Source: Delphinus delphis
Taxonomy: Eukaryota; Chordata; Mammalia; Artiodactyla; Delphinidae
Reading direction: 5' to 3'
DNA length: 64,000 bases
Assembly: GCF_949987515.2 (NCBI RefSeq)
Contig: NC_082689.1
Location: 64,165,246 to 64,229,245, forward strand
The notes under the pieces were generated by a model. It did not search any database and was not told where the DNA came from. It saw only the letters and a program-made list of their open reading frames with translations. Of this stretch, positions 11,736 to 22,930 are shown piece after piece. Made by a program: the position numbers and the translations under genes. The number at the start of each line of letters is the position of its first letter. Positions within the stretch are counted from its first letter, which is position 1.

Positions 11736-12922
11736 TGATCTAGATTCATTCAGAGTAAGAGGCAGACCTGCCATTTGCATCTGCGTTGACTTAATAGCTA
11801 TAGTGATTCAGAAAAGCTGACTAGTGGGAATGACTGGAAATGAGCAGTGGAAATTGCTTTCAATGTATCACTCATGAATCAATGGTTCTTGCTGATTTGA
11901 ACAGTTGGAAAAAGTTTACTGATATGAAATTGGAAAAGCAGTTGTAGAAAAGCCCTAGGGCTGAACAGAGCTTTGTCAGCTTTCACAGAGGGCTTTTATC
12001 TTCTCATTTGACTTCACGAGCAGTGAGCAGAGTGAACATGGATGTCGTCCCCTAAATGAGAACTCAGCAGCAAGATGAAATCTGAGGTTTGGCCCCTGAA
12101 TTCATAAGGAAATCTTTACATGAATAATTCTAGATCCAAGCACTCCTGTTAAATGCTCAGTGAAGCATGACATTCAAGGATCTTATGCATTTTGTTCCAA
12201 TTAGCTAGTTGATTTATTTCAGCAATAGGAAATAAAATATTTCTAATAACATTACGTAAACGAGTGCTCTGTAGTGTTCATCAATGAAAATTATACTATT
12301 TATTTGAAAGTCAGCATTCACATGACTTCTTAACTGCAACACAGTTGAGAACCTGATTGGAATGGCACGTGAACTCTTTCTAGAAAACCTAAGAGAAGTC
12401 CTGTCCAAGGGGGGAGCTGTGTCACTACCAACTGAAATCTAAAAACAAGGACTAAGGAGAGTAAAAGCTGCACTGGGATGATAACCTGGAACATAAAGCC
12501 CTTTTTGGAATCAGCTTCTCTGTTGATTCTCTATCCCAGGCTGTGCATCTGGTGGTTTTCACTCTGTTCTATGCTCCATTGATCCTGATCATTTTCCCAC
12601 AGGACCCTCACATCTGTTTTTTACAGATCTGGTCTTCTGGCTCAGATTCTTCCTTTGTTTTATTATTCAGGTATGTAATTCTTGACCTTGCCTTATACCA
12701 AGTGGTGATCATTACTTAAAGCAAAGTTAGCACTTGCTTTTAGGTAAGGCCAATTATATACTATTTTAATGCATTGACTTCCCCAGGGCCACAGATTTAC
12801 GTTGATCTTGTGGTATGAGTCGGAAGTGCACATCAAATGAACGGGCAGACTAACACATGTGGTTGGTTTCAATGCTTTTTACACAACAGTAATAAATACT
12901 ATCTTTAAGTGTTGTACTTTAA
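11736..12922. other. Single-copy DNA, nothing recognised
   Basis: About 1.2 kb of moderately AT-rich sequence. Its longest reading frames are about 64 codons and resemble nothing I know. Confidence 0.45.
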
Positions 12923-12934
12923 AACAGCTTTACA

Positions 12935-13057
12935 CAGGGAAGACATATGGGAACATATGTTTATGTATGACTGATTCACTTTGTTATAAAGCAGAAACTA
13001 ACACACCATTGTAAAGCAATTATACCCCAATAAAGATGTTAAAAAAAAAAAAAAAAC
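12935..13057 (+). mobile_element. Very short 5'-truncated LINE-1 insertion with TSD
   Basis: Only the last part of an L1 3' UTR is present: 'gactgattcactttgttata', 'gcagaaactaacacaccatt', 'ccccaataaagatgtt' and an A-run. The 12-bp TSD aacagctttaca lies at 12923-12934 and 13058-13069. The clean tail and TSD indicate a true retrotransposition rather than a broken remnant. Confidence 0.9.
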
Positions 13058-13069
13058 AACAGCTTTACA

Positions 13070-15230
13070 GTTTTATGGTTTTTTTAAAAAAAAAAAACGA
13101 ACCCTAAACTACCATAAAAACACAAAGTCCTCATTCACTCCAAGCACTAGTTAGATATGAGAGGGTGGCCTCTTCTCTTGTTATCATTGTTCACATGTGG
13201 TTTTCACATTGTCATAGTAACATTTTGTCCTACTGTGCTTGGAATACTGTGTGCTCTCCTTTTAAATATGCATGCATTTTACATAGGCTTTCTAAATATT
13301 TCCACAATTCAGATAGTCATAATTTTCACTGTCACAGAGTTTATCATATTAAAGTTCCAAAGTTTGTTTCATCACTCCTAATTGTTGAGCATTTGGGTTG
13401 TTTCCAGTTATGTGCTATTACAAATAAGGGGGTTATAAACATTTTTGAACAAGTAAGCTTAAAAGCTACTTTCTTTAGATAATTCTCCAAGGTGGGGAAT
13501 ACCAGCTCAAAGGTCATGATCATTTCATTTAGCTCTTGCAGTGCCTCAATGCTCTCTAAAAATAACATGCTAATTAGCAGTACGTGGACAACTCTATCCT
13601 TTTTTACCTCCATGAATGTTTATACTGTCATGAAAAAAAAACGATGTGGCTTCAAAGCTCTGCAAAAGCAATAGGCTATGAACACTGTCTGCAACTAAGT
13701 GTGCCCACAGGACTCCTCAGAGGTGCATAAATCTCCTCGTGGTTGGCCACCAACCTGCCGGCCCAGTGACAGGGGCCACCGTGTATGCTAATCACTCAGC
13801 CTGTGCACTGGGTGCCGTTGAGCTGGCCTGCTGGAATTCAGTACTCTGGGGACAGCTTGGGGAACAGAGTCAGGGAGCAATAAGTTGGAGTTTGAGAAGG
13901 AAACAGGCTAGATAAGGTGGCTTGGAATTCTCCCATTAGTCCCAGCTTAGAACTCCTCATGCCATCTCTGTCATACCCATTTACTATTGGTGGTTACTCC
14001 CCAGGCCGACCCTCCCCTGTTGCCATGGCTAATGGTCATGTTATTTCTGCTCTATGCAATCACCAGCCCTGGCTTCTGCCACAGGTTACTGGCCTGGAAA
14101 AACTGCTTTTAAATCAAATGAGATGGGGGGTGTCCTTAAGACAGAGGAAGTTAATGACCGCAGAAACTTTGCTGAATTTCATTTCACCTGCCTGCAGGAC
14201 TTGGCATTTGAAACCACGATTAGCTAGAAGGGAACATTGTTTCTTTGACCTGCCCTCCCCGGAATCTCTGGGGAGCCACCTAGACGGGATCAGAAGGTTT
14301 CTTCCCCATCTCCTCTACCTCATGCTAAGCAGTCACCTCACCCTTCCTTAGTATTTGCTCTTAAAGGCATCAGCTCTGTTGGGGATAAGGAAATAAATTC
14401 CCAACTAGCTTCATGGTAAGAAAAAGTGTGGAAAATGATTAAACTTTTTTTTTTCCTTTCAGATTCCAGAAAAATAACTGCCACTCTGCTGGTGGAAGCA
14501 CCACATGGTGTCTCCGAGTCAGGCGTTAGGGGGAGGCGTGAAGGGAGTACGATGGCTCTCGCACCTCACTTGCCTCAAGGAAATAATAATGGCATGGACT
14601 CTCAGCTTCTACCACCTTTTCTCACCATGATCAGATGTAGTTAACACGAAGATACATAGAACAATATCCCCTGGTGGGCCACTAACATTTGGCGTTGTTT
14701 TCCTCTGTGTAGTTGAGTTCAGTGATTAAACCTCGTTGAAAAAGGTATTACATTTTTTGGACCCTCTTTATTCTTTCTAATCACTTTTCCTTTTCTTTCA
14801 AACTTCACTTGTTTCGTATGAGATTGGGGGGGTGGGGGCATAACAGAAGGCAGAAATAGTAACTTTAAAATTGTCTACCTTATTCCCCGTGAGTGCCGAC
14901 CTGCAGCACACGGCCTGTTTCGTGTTCTCTGCCAGCCACCGCAAATCAAATGTCCCACCAGACTCTATGCCCATACATGAGGGAGAACTCTCCAGTAATC
15001 AAAAGAATCATATAGTCCAGAAGCTCTATTATTTAATCTAAAATGTTTCTTTCTTGAATGTATTCTTGTTATTCTCTTTATTCTTACTAACAAGATAATT
15101 TCATTATCTTGTAAACATAGCTTTTGAAGGGACTTGGATAGATAATATAATTAGACTCACCTATTTAGGAAGGTTTCACAAATGATTCCAGCTTTTAGAA
15201 ATTATATTTAGAAAAATACTTGCATACTTT
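13070..15230. other. Mostly single-copy DNA, possible old L1 remnant near 13370-13470
   Basis: A part around 'catttgggttgtttccagtt' and 'tgctattacaaataa' resembles old L1 3' sequence read in reverse, but too weakly to delimit. A 144-codon open frame at 13917-14351 has no recognised similarity. The G-run at 14825-14838 is a simple low-complexity patch. Confidence 0.45.
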
Positions 15231-15239
15231 TCTACTAAG

Positions 15240-15265
15240 AATCTTTTTTATATATAAAAAAGATT
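15240..15265. repeat. Perfect 26-bp palindrome
   Basis: The left arm aatcttttttata at 15240-15252 is exactly the reverse complement of 15253-15265, with no spacer. It overlaps the left TSD of the adjacent inverted SINE, so it may be partly target site and partly SINE tail. Confidence 0.85.
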
Positions 15266-15629
15266 TTAGGTCTTTCTTATTTTCTAATATGGATTTAAAA
15301 AAATTTATTTAATTTAATTTATTTTTGGCTACACTGGGTCTTCGTTGCGGCACGTGCTTTCTCTAGTTGCGGCACAGGCTTTCTCTAGTTGCGGCGAATA
15401 GGGGCTACTCTTCGTTGGGTTGCCTGGGCTTCTCATTGCAGTGGCTTCTCTTGTTGCAGAGCACGGGCTCTAGGCGCATGGGCTTCAGTAGTTGCAGCAT
15501 GTGGGGCTCAGCAGTTGTGGCGCACGGGCTTAGTTGCTCCGCGGCATGTGGGATCTTCCCGGACCAGGGCTTGAACCCATGTCCCCTGCATTGGCAGGCT
15601 GATTCTTAACTTCTGCACCAGGGAAGCCC
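15246..15629 (-). mobile_element. Long CHR-type SINE, inverted, with extended 3' tail
   Basis: The SINE body covers 15298-15629. The A and B boxes lie at the right end ('gggcttgaacccatgtcccc' and the head 'accagggaagccc'). A near-perfect TSD, tctactaagaatctt / tctactgagaatctt, is at about 15231-15245 and 15630-15644. Some 50 bp lies between the A-rich tail and the left TSD, consistent with Pol III transcription past the SINE into source flank. Confidence 0.85.
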
Positions 15630-15819
15630 TCTACTGAGAATCTTAAAGCACATACTCTGTTAAGGTAACTTTCCTTCCAGGAGTCAGGAAGGGTGTATAA
15701 TTACTTATTTTATTTATGGAATAATTGAGATAACACACTACATTCACTCAGAGGAGGAGATTCTTTCATTGTGTTGTTGTTTTATCTAATACTGCAGTTC
15801 TCTGATTCTGAATGTGTAT

Positions 15820-16190
15820 TTTTAATTTTTCTTAACTGGGGTGAAATTCACGTAAGAGAAAATTAACCATTTTAAGTGAACAATGCAGTGGCATTCAGTA
15901 CATTTACCACGTTGTGCACCACCACCTCTGCTAACTTCCAAAATCTTTTCATCATCACCCCAAAAAGAAACCCTGTACCCACTAAGCAGTCACTCTCCAT
16001 GCTCCCCACCCTCCAGCCCTTGGAACCACCAAGAACTTTCTGTTTCTATGGATTTACCTATTCTAGAAATTACATATAAGTGGGATTATATGTGACCATC
16101 TGTGTGTGGCTTCTTTCACTTAGCATAGTGATGTCGAGGTTGGTCCGTGTTGTAGCATGTATCAGTACTTCATTCCCATGTGTTTTTAAC
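15820..16190 (-). mobile_element. Old LINE-1 3'-UTR fragment, inverted
   Basis: The plus strand reads as the inverse of an old L1M-type 3' end: 'taaccattttaagtgaacaa', 'catcaccccaaaaagaaacc', 'tttctatggatttacctatt' and 'ttgtagcatgtatcagtact'. It is heavily mutated, with no intact coding part. Confidence 0.75.
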
Positions 16191-19100
16191 AGCATGCGAC
16201 TCTAACACTTTCCAGTCTCTAGTGCTTTCAAGCTAATGTTGGCTTGAAAAATAAAAGCAAAGATAACAAATCCATGGGGGTGTATTTCATATTCAACTTC
16301 TAGAAAGCCAAAGTATTGTGGAACACACAGATTTACCCAAGAACTGCAGGATGCCTCCCTCCACAACGTGGCATCCCCATTTATTGGGCCATTCCTAGTG
16401 TTACTGAAAGAAATGAATAGCCTATAGCCTGTTGGAGAGCTTCAACTTTGAAATGCCTTTAAAAAATTTTTTTTTTATTTGAAAGAACTTTCTTCCATGG
16501 TCTTCAGCCATGTGATTTACATACAAGAACATCACAGCTTTTGTAGTTAACTCTGAAAAGCCTTTCCCTGGTCCCTTTTTGTGCATTCTGTCAATGACCA
16601 TAGAGTGACACCTCCACACTAACTCAGGCTGCCTGTCAGGTATGATAACACCTGCAGAGCTGAAATAGAGTTGAAGTCCATCACTGAAACTTCAGCAGGG
16701 ATCACTTCTCTGCTTTCAGAAAAGTGGCATTTTGGTAGTGGTAGGAAACAATTCCAGGGGACAGCTATGCTTCTAAAGTATAGCAATTTAGTCAATAAGT
16801 CAGGCTTTATCGACAAAGTGTGCATCTGTAAGAGTGTGTCAAGATGTACTAACAAAAAGATGTGAGAGTCCCTGGGAGCTTTATGGGCAGAGAACTACTG
16901 TGGGAATTGACTATTTATTGAAAGTGCTTAACAACAGACAGCTGTGTAGAGATGTCATCATAATAGATGTCTTCTCTTTGTGAGTTCTTACAATTTTAGT
17001 GGGCCTTTCAGAGTACAGAATGTCTGTCTTCCTTAGAGCACGATTACTAAAGTTGATCGTTGAAAGCAGAGCTCTCAACCTTTTCTATGCCAATACACAT
17101 ACAGGAAAAGATATTAGAGCAGCACATCGGGGTCAATGGTCAAAGCTGATCATGTCTGGAGATGACTGGACCAGGGGTTCTGGTCACTCCGGGCCTCATG
17201 AGCCATCCCTAGGGCTCAGAGTTCAGTATTGCAGCACACCAGCTTGGAGGCGCTGATCTAAACCATTGTGTGCAATGCAATATTATCCATAAACATTTGT
17301 CATTCGAGACTCTTCCGTCACAGGAAGTCTCTGTTTGCAAAAGCTGCTTTGCAAACTTGATTCTCTGTCTTGAGGTACTGTCTTGAATATGGTGGATGTA
17401 ACACAGCAAAGATAAAAAATGAACTCTTGTGTGATGTTTTCTTGAGTCTCTTTGAAACTTCCTTGAGATCTGTGATCCATTCAGTGAGACAGACCTTGGC
17501 AGTTAGCCAGCAAATAATGGTCCTCACTTTCACATTGACATTTTGATATACATTTTAAAAAGCTGAATGTTTTTAGGATGTGTGATATTAAGTGGAAGGG
17601 ATTACATATGTGGTAAATTCTTTTAATAGTTTTCCACAATTCTCTGAACAGATGGATCAAACTCTCTCATCCAGTGATTACTCTGAAATTAATAAGTTAT
17701 GAGTTTGAGTGGCACTGTGAGAACAATACAATATGTGATGCTCTGGTTCTTACTGTTCTTTTTGACGGCTGTTTTCATAAACTGACATTCATATTTGGCC
17801 TTGCCTGCTGGGCACTGAACCACAGAGCCCGTGGACACATGAAATGACCAGTACCTACAAATTAGTGAGAGGCACTAATAGCTTCTCTGAGCGTGCATAC
17901 CAAGGGATTTGTATTTCAACAGTCATTCTCGATGTAGTAGCTATGATCAATAAATACTAACCAACGGAAAAAAAGCATATTGATCAGGGCTAACTGCATC
18001 AGAAAAACAGGAAATCACTGTGGATATATTTTATGCAAGTCAGAGCCTTTCCACAATAGAAAGAAAATGGACCTATCACAGCAGGTAACTTAAAGAAATC
18101 TGTTGGTCTTAAAATATCTACCAACCTGAAATACTTCTACTACCTTCCTGATGAGTCTGCCATTCCCTTCTCATCATGCAAACCATTAAATTCTGATAAT
18201 CTACACATGACAAGCAATTCCAAGTGGCTCCAAATGTCCTTCTTCTGCTACGTGGCCTGTTTAAAAAGACTGAAGAAATGTGTGGAGAGAAAGAGAAAAA
18301 AAAAAAAAAATAACCTGGACATTGTTGTCCAAATACTTCACCTATGTCTGGCATCTAGTTACATTCAATGAAGGGATGAAAAAGTGAAAGAATGAAAAAA
18401 GATGAATTTCTGCTTGGGTAAGTCCCTCTTAAGGCTCTTCTGGACTCTCAGGTGATAGTACACCTGCAGAGATCTAGCCTCCTCCCAATTCTGTGACCAA
18501 AATCTTTGCATTTGATGTCTTTGTTAATTGATAGGTGTCCCATCAGGAGATAAAGATGGGTGTAAGAATCAGCCCAGGTACCCTGACTTTCCAAGGAGGT
18601 ACTAGGGAGTCGCTCTGACTGGCCCACCCCTCATTCTAGCAGAATGGGATAAGTCAGAGAAAATGGTTTGCTTTAACATTTGAATCAATCCCTAAGAATT
18701 TCACTCCAAAGGATTTGCCACCCCTCCCATTTGTGCAGGTTGATACTCCTTTATAAGTTCTCTTTTCCTGTGAAAATGTGGTCCACAAGAAACCACAAGG
18801 TTCTGCTTATTGAAAGGACATAAATACATAAGTTACTTTCAATGCCAAAGTTGTCTCCAAATCCTAAGGAGGGAAAAAACAAAATATCGAAGTGGCTGTT
18901 GGGTCTCTATTTTACCTGCTAATGGAAGAAGCATACAGACTCTTCTCTTTGTGTCCACTATACATAAAACTTAGTTCTGTGTTTCCACACAATTTATGCA
19001 CTGATGAGGAAGAATGTTCAAGCACTTCAATCCTAGAGGAAAGGAAAAAAAGGACAGGAAGATGAAAAGTATAGGAGAGGAAAGGTGTAGCATGGGTCAT

Positions 19101-19397
19101 AGGGAAACAGAAGAAGAAAATGGACACGGAGTTGATGGAAGGGAGAAGCAGGGAAAGGAAAAGGAGAAAAAAATGCAGAGGTGACAATAGAAGTAAAGGA
19201 GAACACAAGAGAGGTGAAGCAAGTAAATGGTGAACTGATTCAGAGTTAAGGAGGAAAAGCTGTTTCCTAGTTTATTATTCAACCACAAATGTACATCCAC
19301 CAAACGTCTACACTTTTTGTCGTACCTAGCATTGGTATTCAAAACACATGGATTGGATGAACGGATATGTTACAGATCATCCCTAAATTCATGCTTG
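16191..19397. other. Single-copy DNA, nothing firmly recognised
   Basis: About 3.2 kb with one A-run at 18295-18310. The stretch near 17065-17255 has a 'ctctcaacc' start and could be a worn hAT remnant, but I could not confirm it. No exon-like frame is visible. Confidence 0.4.
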
Positions 19398-19405
19398 TTC
19401 TAGGC

Positions 19406-19610
19406 CGGTGGTTTTCAACTTCGGAACTATTGACAATTTGGGCTAGATAATTCTTTGTTGTGGGGACTGACTTGTGCATTATAGGATGTTTAGCGGCATC
19501 TCTGGTCTCTAGCCACTACATGTTCCCAGTCAGTTGTGACAGAGGAAAATGTCTTCTGTCATTGCCAAGTATCCCCTGAGGGCAAAATCACCCCTGGTTG
19601 AGAACCATTG
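19406..19610 (-). mobile_element. MER5A-like hAT element with perfect 8-bp TSD
   Basis: On the minus strand it begins 'caatggttctcaaccagggg' and continues through 'gattttgccctcagggga', which follows the MER5A consensus; the plus-strand start is 'cggtggttttcaact'. The 8-bp TSD ttctaggc at 19398-19405 and 19611-19618 is the TSD length typical of hAT transposons. It is nonautonomous and has no ORF. Confidence 0.85.
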
Positions 19611-19618
19611 TTCTAGGC

Positions 19619-20639
19619 GTATGGACCCAATGGAGTAAATCCACTCAGTGCTTGAAATATACTTGGTAATTAATGACAGTACACTGTTAGAGACATCAAG
19701 GTACAAATATGTCATATTGTTTTAATTGTTCTCAGGAGACTGTAAATGTCCTCCTTTGGAGGAATGCTATAACAATATCATAGGAGGTTTTGTTTTTCCT
19801 AAAGTGTTTAGTTGGTAGATACGATGATTCATAATGATCATTAGCAATTGGTATACTAATAAATGTCATCAAGTGGCATGTCCATATATGTAGTTTGTTT
19901 ACTTTTTCATTTTACATCTCTGTTATTACAAAAACTCTATTATAAACTCTATTTTCCCCAAACTCTACTAAACAGTGGGATTATATATTTTTAGTTCCAA
20001 GTTAAATCTGGTATGTGCCTGATACTCAGAAAAATTCAATGTGATTTTGTCTCTTACTCTTCTCTCCAGTAGTCACTGGGAAGTTACTACAATCTACTTT
20101 TACTCCATATGAGAAGATCATTACTTGATCTTAAAAAACAAAACAAACCAAAAACAAAACAAAAAAACCTTAGCATGTACACAGAGAAGAAACACATATA
20201 AGTGGAGACCAGAACTGAAAGACAGAATTCTAAGCATTTTTTTTCAAAGACAAAACAAAGCCAAATAATACCAAACTCAAGGTGCACAATGGCAAGAGGA
20301 ATTCAGAAAGTTTTTCTAAATGTTACTCCCAATTGTCTTATGATCTAAATCATATTTCTCACTGTAGACCCTCAGATGTTTAGAAAGCAGAAATTGAAGT
20401 TATACAATGTCCCATTTCACAGACTAGGAAACCAAGGCAGGGAGCCGATGAAAATAAAATAGATTCTTGTGACATGTTTGTCAAAGAGTATGTCAGATAC
20501 AGAGAAGCACTGCTGGTTAATCCACATCCAGGCTCTGAATCCAATTTCAACTAAGCTTATGGAGTGCCTTTGATGGGGTCATTGCTGCACCACCTCATTC
20601 ACCTGTGTTCTCTAATTTACTGCTCAGAAAACCGTGTGT
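19619..20639. other. Single-copy DNA, trace MIR-like piece
   Basis: A short part near 20395-20445 ('tttcacagactaggaaacca') looks like inverted MIR core but is too short to be sure. An A/C-rich patch (AAAAC-type) lies at 20131-20167. Confidence 0.4.
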
Positions 20640-20800
20640 CATCAGTTCTGTCATTCACACTTTAAAGGAGAGGAGACAGGTTTAGTAAGGTAATGTAATT
20701 TTCCCATGTTCAAGAAACTCAGTAAATGTCAGAACTGGGATGTGGATAGGGTCTTCTAATTCCAAGGTTACGGATTTTCCTCTAAACCATGCTAATTTCC
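20640..20800 (-). mobile_element. MIR SINE, inverted fragment
   Basis: Ordered similarity to inverted MIR: 'ggagaggagacaggtttagt', 'aaatgtcagaactgggatgt' and 'cctctaaaccatgct'. Confidence 0.6.
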
Positions 20801-21026
20801 ATGAAGGGATGGTTGCGGGAAGATGGGGTGGAATTTTCCCCACAAAACACCCCCTCACATGGCTTACATGGCCAGAATCCCTCATCTTTCACATCTATGT
20901 TCTAGTCATGTGAATGACACAATCCCTAAGATGGGAGAGAGAACATCCAGGTCTGGAGGTGCTGAGCATGACTACAAAAGTCAGAAACATCTCTGTGGAG
21001 GTGGGAAAGCATCCTAGATACCTGTC

Positions 21027-21028
<2 letters not shown>

Positions 21029-21070
<42 letters not shown>
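21029..21070. repeat. (TG)n dinucleotide microsatellite
   Basis: About 21 uninterrupted TG units, long enough to be polymorphic. It creates artificial cysteine/valine frames. Confidence 0.95.
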
Positions 21071-21071
<1 letters not shown>

Positions 21072-21891
21072 CCATATTTACATAACCATCTCTTTGTACA
21101 GTTGCCTAACACATTTTCTGATGTTCTTTTTGTACTCTGGTTTCTTTCATTTGGTTACAGACCCCTGAAGGGTAAGGACTCTATTGATTGTTTCTCTTGG
21201 GTCTTTCGACAGTACCTAGAGCAGAGCTCTGCCTGTAATAAAAGCACATTTCCTATTATTGTCCGATTTATATAAGACATTGCTGGTTACACAAAGTAAT
21301 CAGATGTGTAGAAATTGGTAATACACGTAGTGTTATTTCTTCATGTATTTGGGTATGGAAGCATCTCTGTTTAAGTTTCCTAAGATCCCTGTGAACACTA
21401 TTAAATTAAAAAAAAATCCAATGTTGCATAATCTTATTTATAGTCTAAACAGCAGGAAACTTGGGGAATGCTCGAAATACACTATTTAAAAATTCCTTTT
21501 GTTAAACAGTGCTTTAACCAGAGTTAAAATCACTCACTAGGAGAAGAGCCCTTAAAAATTATAAAATAATCGTGCTTAATACTGTATCTCACAGTCTTCC
21601 TTTGAAATTGATTATCCTCCTACTTTCGTGTTTTGGTAATCTTATATTCCATGTCACTCATTTATATAATGCTGGGGTCTCATGAGCTAATTAAAAATAA
21701 TTATTTTCCAAGTATATGTGTTGTAAGTTGAGGGTACAAAATCCAGAAATTATAGAAAAGTGTAAGAAAGAAAAGAGTATCATCTATAGCTCAGGGATAA
21801 CCACTATATCTCTGGTTTTGGATGGTCTGCCTTTGAGTCTGGTTTTCATATACACATGCATATACAACCCCTCTCCCCTCCTCCACGTGTA

Positions 21892-21912
21892 TATGTGTGT
21901 GTGTGTGTGTCT
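21892..21912. repeat. Short (GT)n run
   Basis: About ten GT units followed by a CT-rich patch. Confidence 0.8.
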
Positions 21913-21978
21913 TTGTCTCTCTCTCTGTGTGTATACTTTAAAAAGTAAACTGGAATTATACTCTTTACAGTTTATATA

Positions 21979-22221
21979 TATATATATTTTGTTGTTGCTG
22001 TTTTTTTTTGTTTGTTTTTTTTTTGTTTTTGCTGTGCACAGGCCTCTCACTGTTGTGGCCTCTCCCGTTGCGGAGCACAGGCTCCGGACGCGCAGGCTCA
22101 GCGGCCATGGCTCACGGGCCCAGCTGCTCCCTGGCATGTGGGATCTTCCCGGACCGGGGCACGAACCCGTGTCCCCTGCATCGGCAGGCGGGCTCCCAAC
22201 CACTGTGCCACCAGGGAAGCC
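21979..22221 (-). mobile_element. CHR-type SINE, inverted, with TSD
   Basis: A complete SINE in reverse: an interrupted T-rich start, GC-rich body and a final 'gccaccagggaagccc'. The TSD is acagtttatat, present at about 21968-21978 and after 22221. A run of TA repeats in the left TSD blurs the exact junction. Confidence 0.9.
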
Positions 22222-22239
22222 CAACAGTTTATATTTTTA

Positions 22240-22583
22240 TGTAACATTATATTATGAACGTTTCATCATTTTTTGTAAACACACCTTTTACTGGATAGAA
22301 AATATGCCATCATTTGTATATAGTATAATTTAACTAATTTCATACTGTGAACATTTAACTGGCTTAAAATTTTTGTCTCAAATAACAGCATAAAGAATTT
22401 CCTTATTCCCAAATCTTTATCTGCATTTATATTTATCTTCCTTCTTATAGAGTTCTAGAACTCACATTATTGGTTAAAAAGGCAGAAACATTAGGTTTTC
22501 CAGGAAGGTTAAATTTCCTACTACAAATTGCACATGGGAAGGATTACCTAAAGTAACCTCATCAGCATTAAACAGTATCATTT
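22240..22583. other. AT-rich DNA, possibly old L1
   Basis: The stretch resembles worn L1 3' sequence in reverse ('gatagaaaatatgccatcat', 'aactggcttaaaatttt') but the match is too weak for a boundary or subfamily. Confidence 0.35.
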
Positions 22584-22597
22584 AAAAATTAGTGCTT

Positions 22598-22916
22598 TGC
22601 AGGGAGATCAGCTCGGTGCTTTGTGACCGCCGGGAGGGGTGGGATAGGGAGGGTGGGAGGGAGGGAGATGCAAGCGGAAAGAGATATGGGAACATATGTA
22701 TATATATAACTGATTCATTTTGTTGTGAAGCTGAAACTAACATACCATTGTAAAGCAATTATACTCCAATAAAGAAAAAAAAAGAAAATACAGGTAAAAT
22801 TGACATATCTCTGTCAATGTCAATAAGAAAAAAATATAAGGTAAGCACAAATAAATAATATTAAGAGTTGAAAAAATGTCGTATCTATAGATGTCGCACA
22901 GAGAAGAAAAATAAAA
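22598..22916 (+). mobile_element. 5'-truncated LINE-1 with probable 3' transduction
   Basis: The L1 part (22598-about 22787) has the G-rich 3'-UTR tract, 'ctgattcattttgttgtgaa', 'aaactaacataccattgtaa' and 'tactccaataaag' with a first A-run. After it come about 125 bp of non-L1 sequence ending in a second A-run at 22912-22920. The TSD aaaaattagtgctt lies at 22584-22597 and 22917-22930, outside both parts. The whole unit therefore inserted as one transcript that ran past the L1 polyadenylation signal. Confidence 0.88.
22632..22668 (+). other. G-quadruplex-like tract in L1 3' UTR
   Basis: Repeated GGG and GGGG runs with spacers of 1 to 3 bases. Such polypurine tracts are a known feature of many mammalian L1 3' UTRs. 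Confidence 0.75.
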
Positions 22917-22930
22917 AAAAATTAGTGCTT

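Larger units (their letters stand above)
20801..21967. other. Single-copy DNA with dinucleotide repeat and weak L2 piece
   Basis: Holds the (TG)n run at 21029-21070. A weak L2-like 3' piece lies around 21140-21275, with 'acccctgaagggtaaggact' and 'cagtacctagagcagagctc'. The stretch at 21700-21960 may be old L1, with low certainty. Confidence 0.4.

Noticed and set aside
13917..14351. A 144-codon plus-strand reading frame in single-copy DNA
   Set aside because: It has no recognised similarity, no clear splice or promoter context, and its length is within chance for GC-moderate DNA in a 64-kb window.
17065..17255. Possible hAT remnant starting 'ctctcaacc'
   Set aside because: The right terminus is not convincing and no TSD was found, so it is not listed as an element.
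20914..21168. Cysteine/valine-rich frames near 21.0 kb
   Set aside because: They derive from the (TG)n microsatellite.
21716..22333. A 205-codon reading frame
   Set aside because: It crosses a (GT)n run, a T-run and an inverted CHR SINE. The apparent protein is mostly SINE translated by chance.
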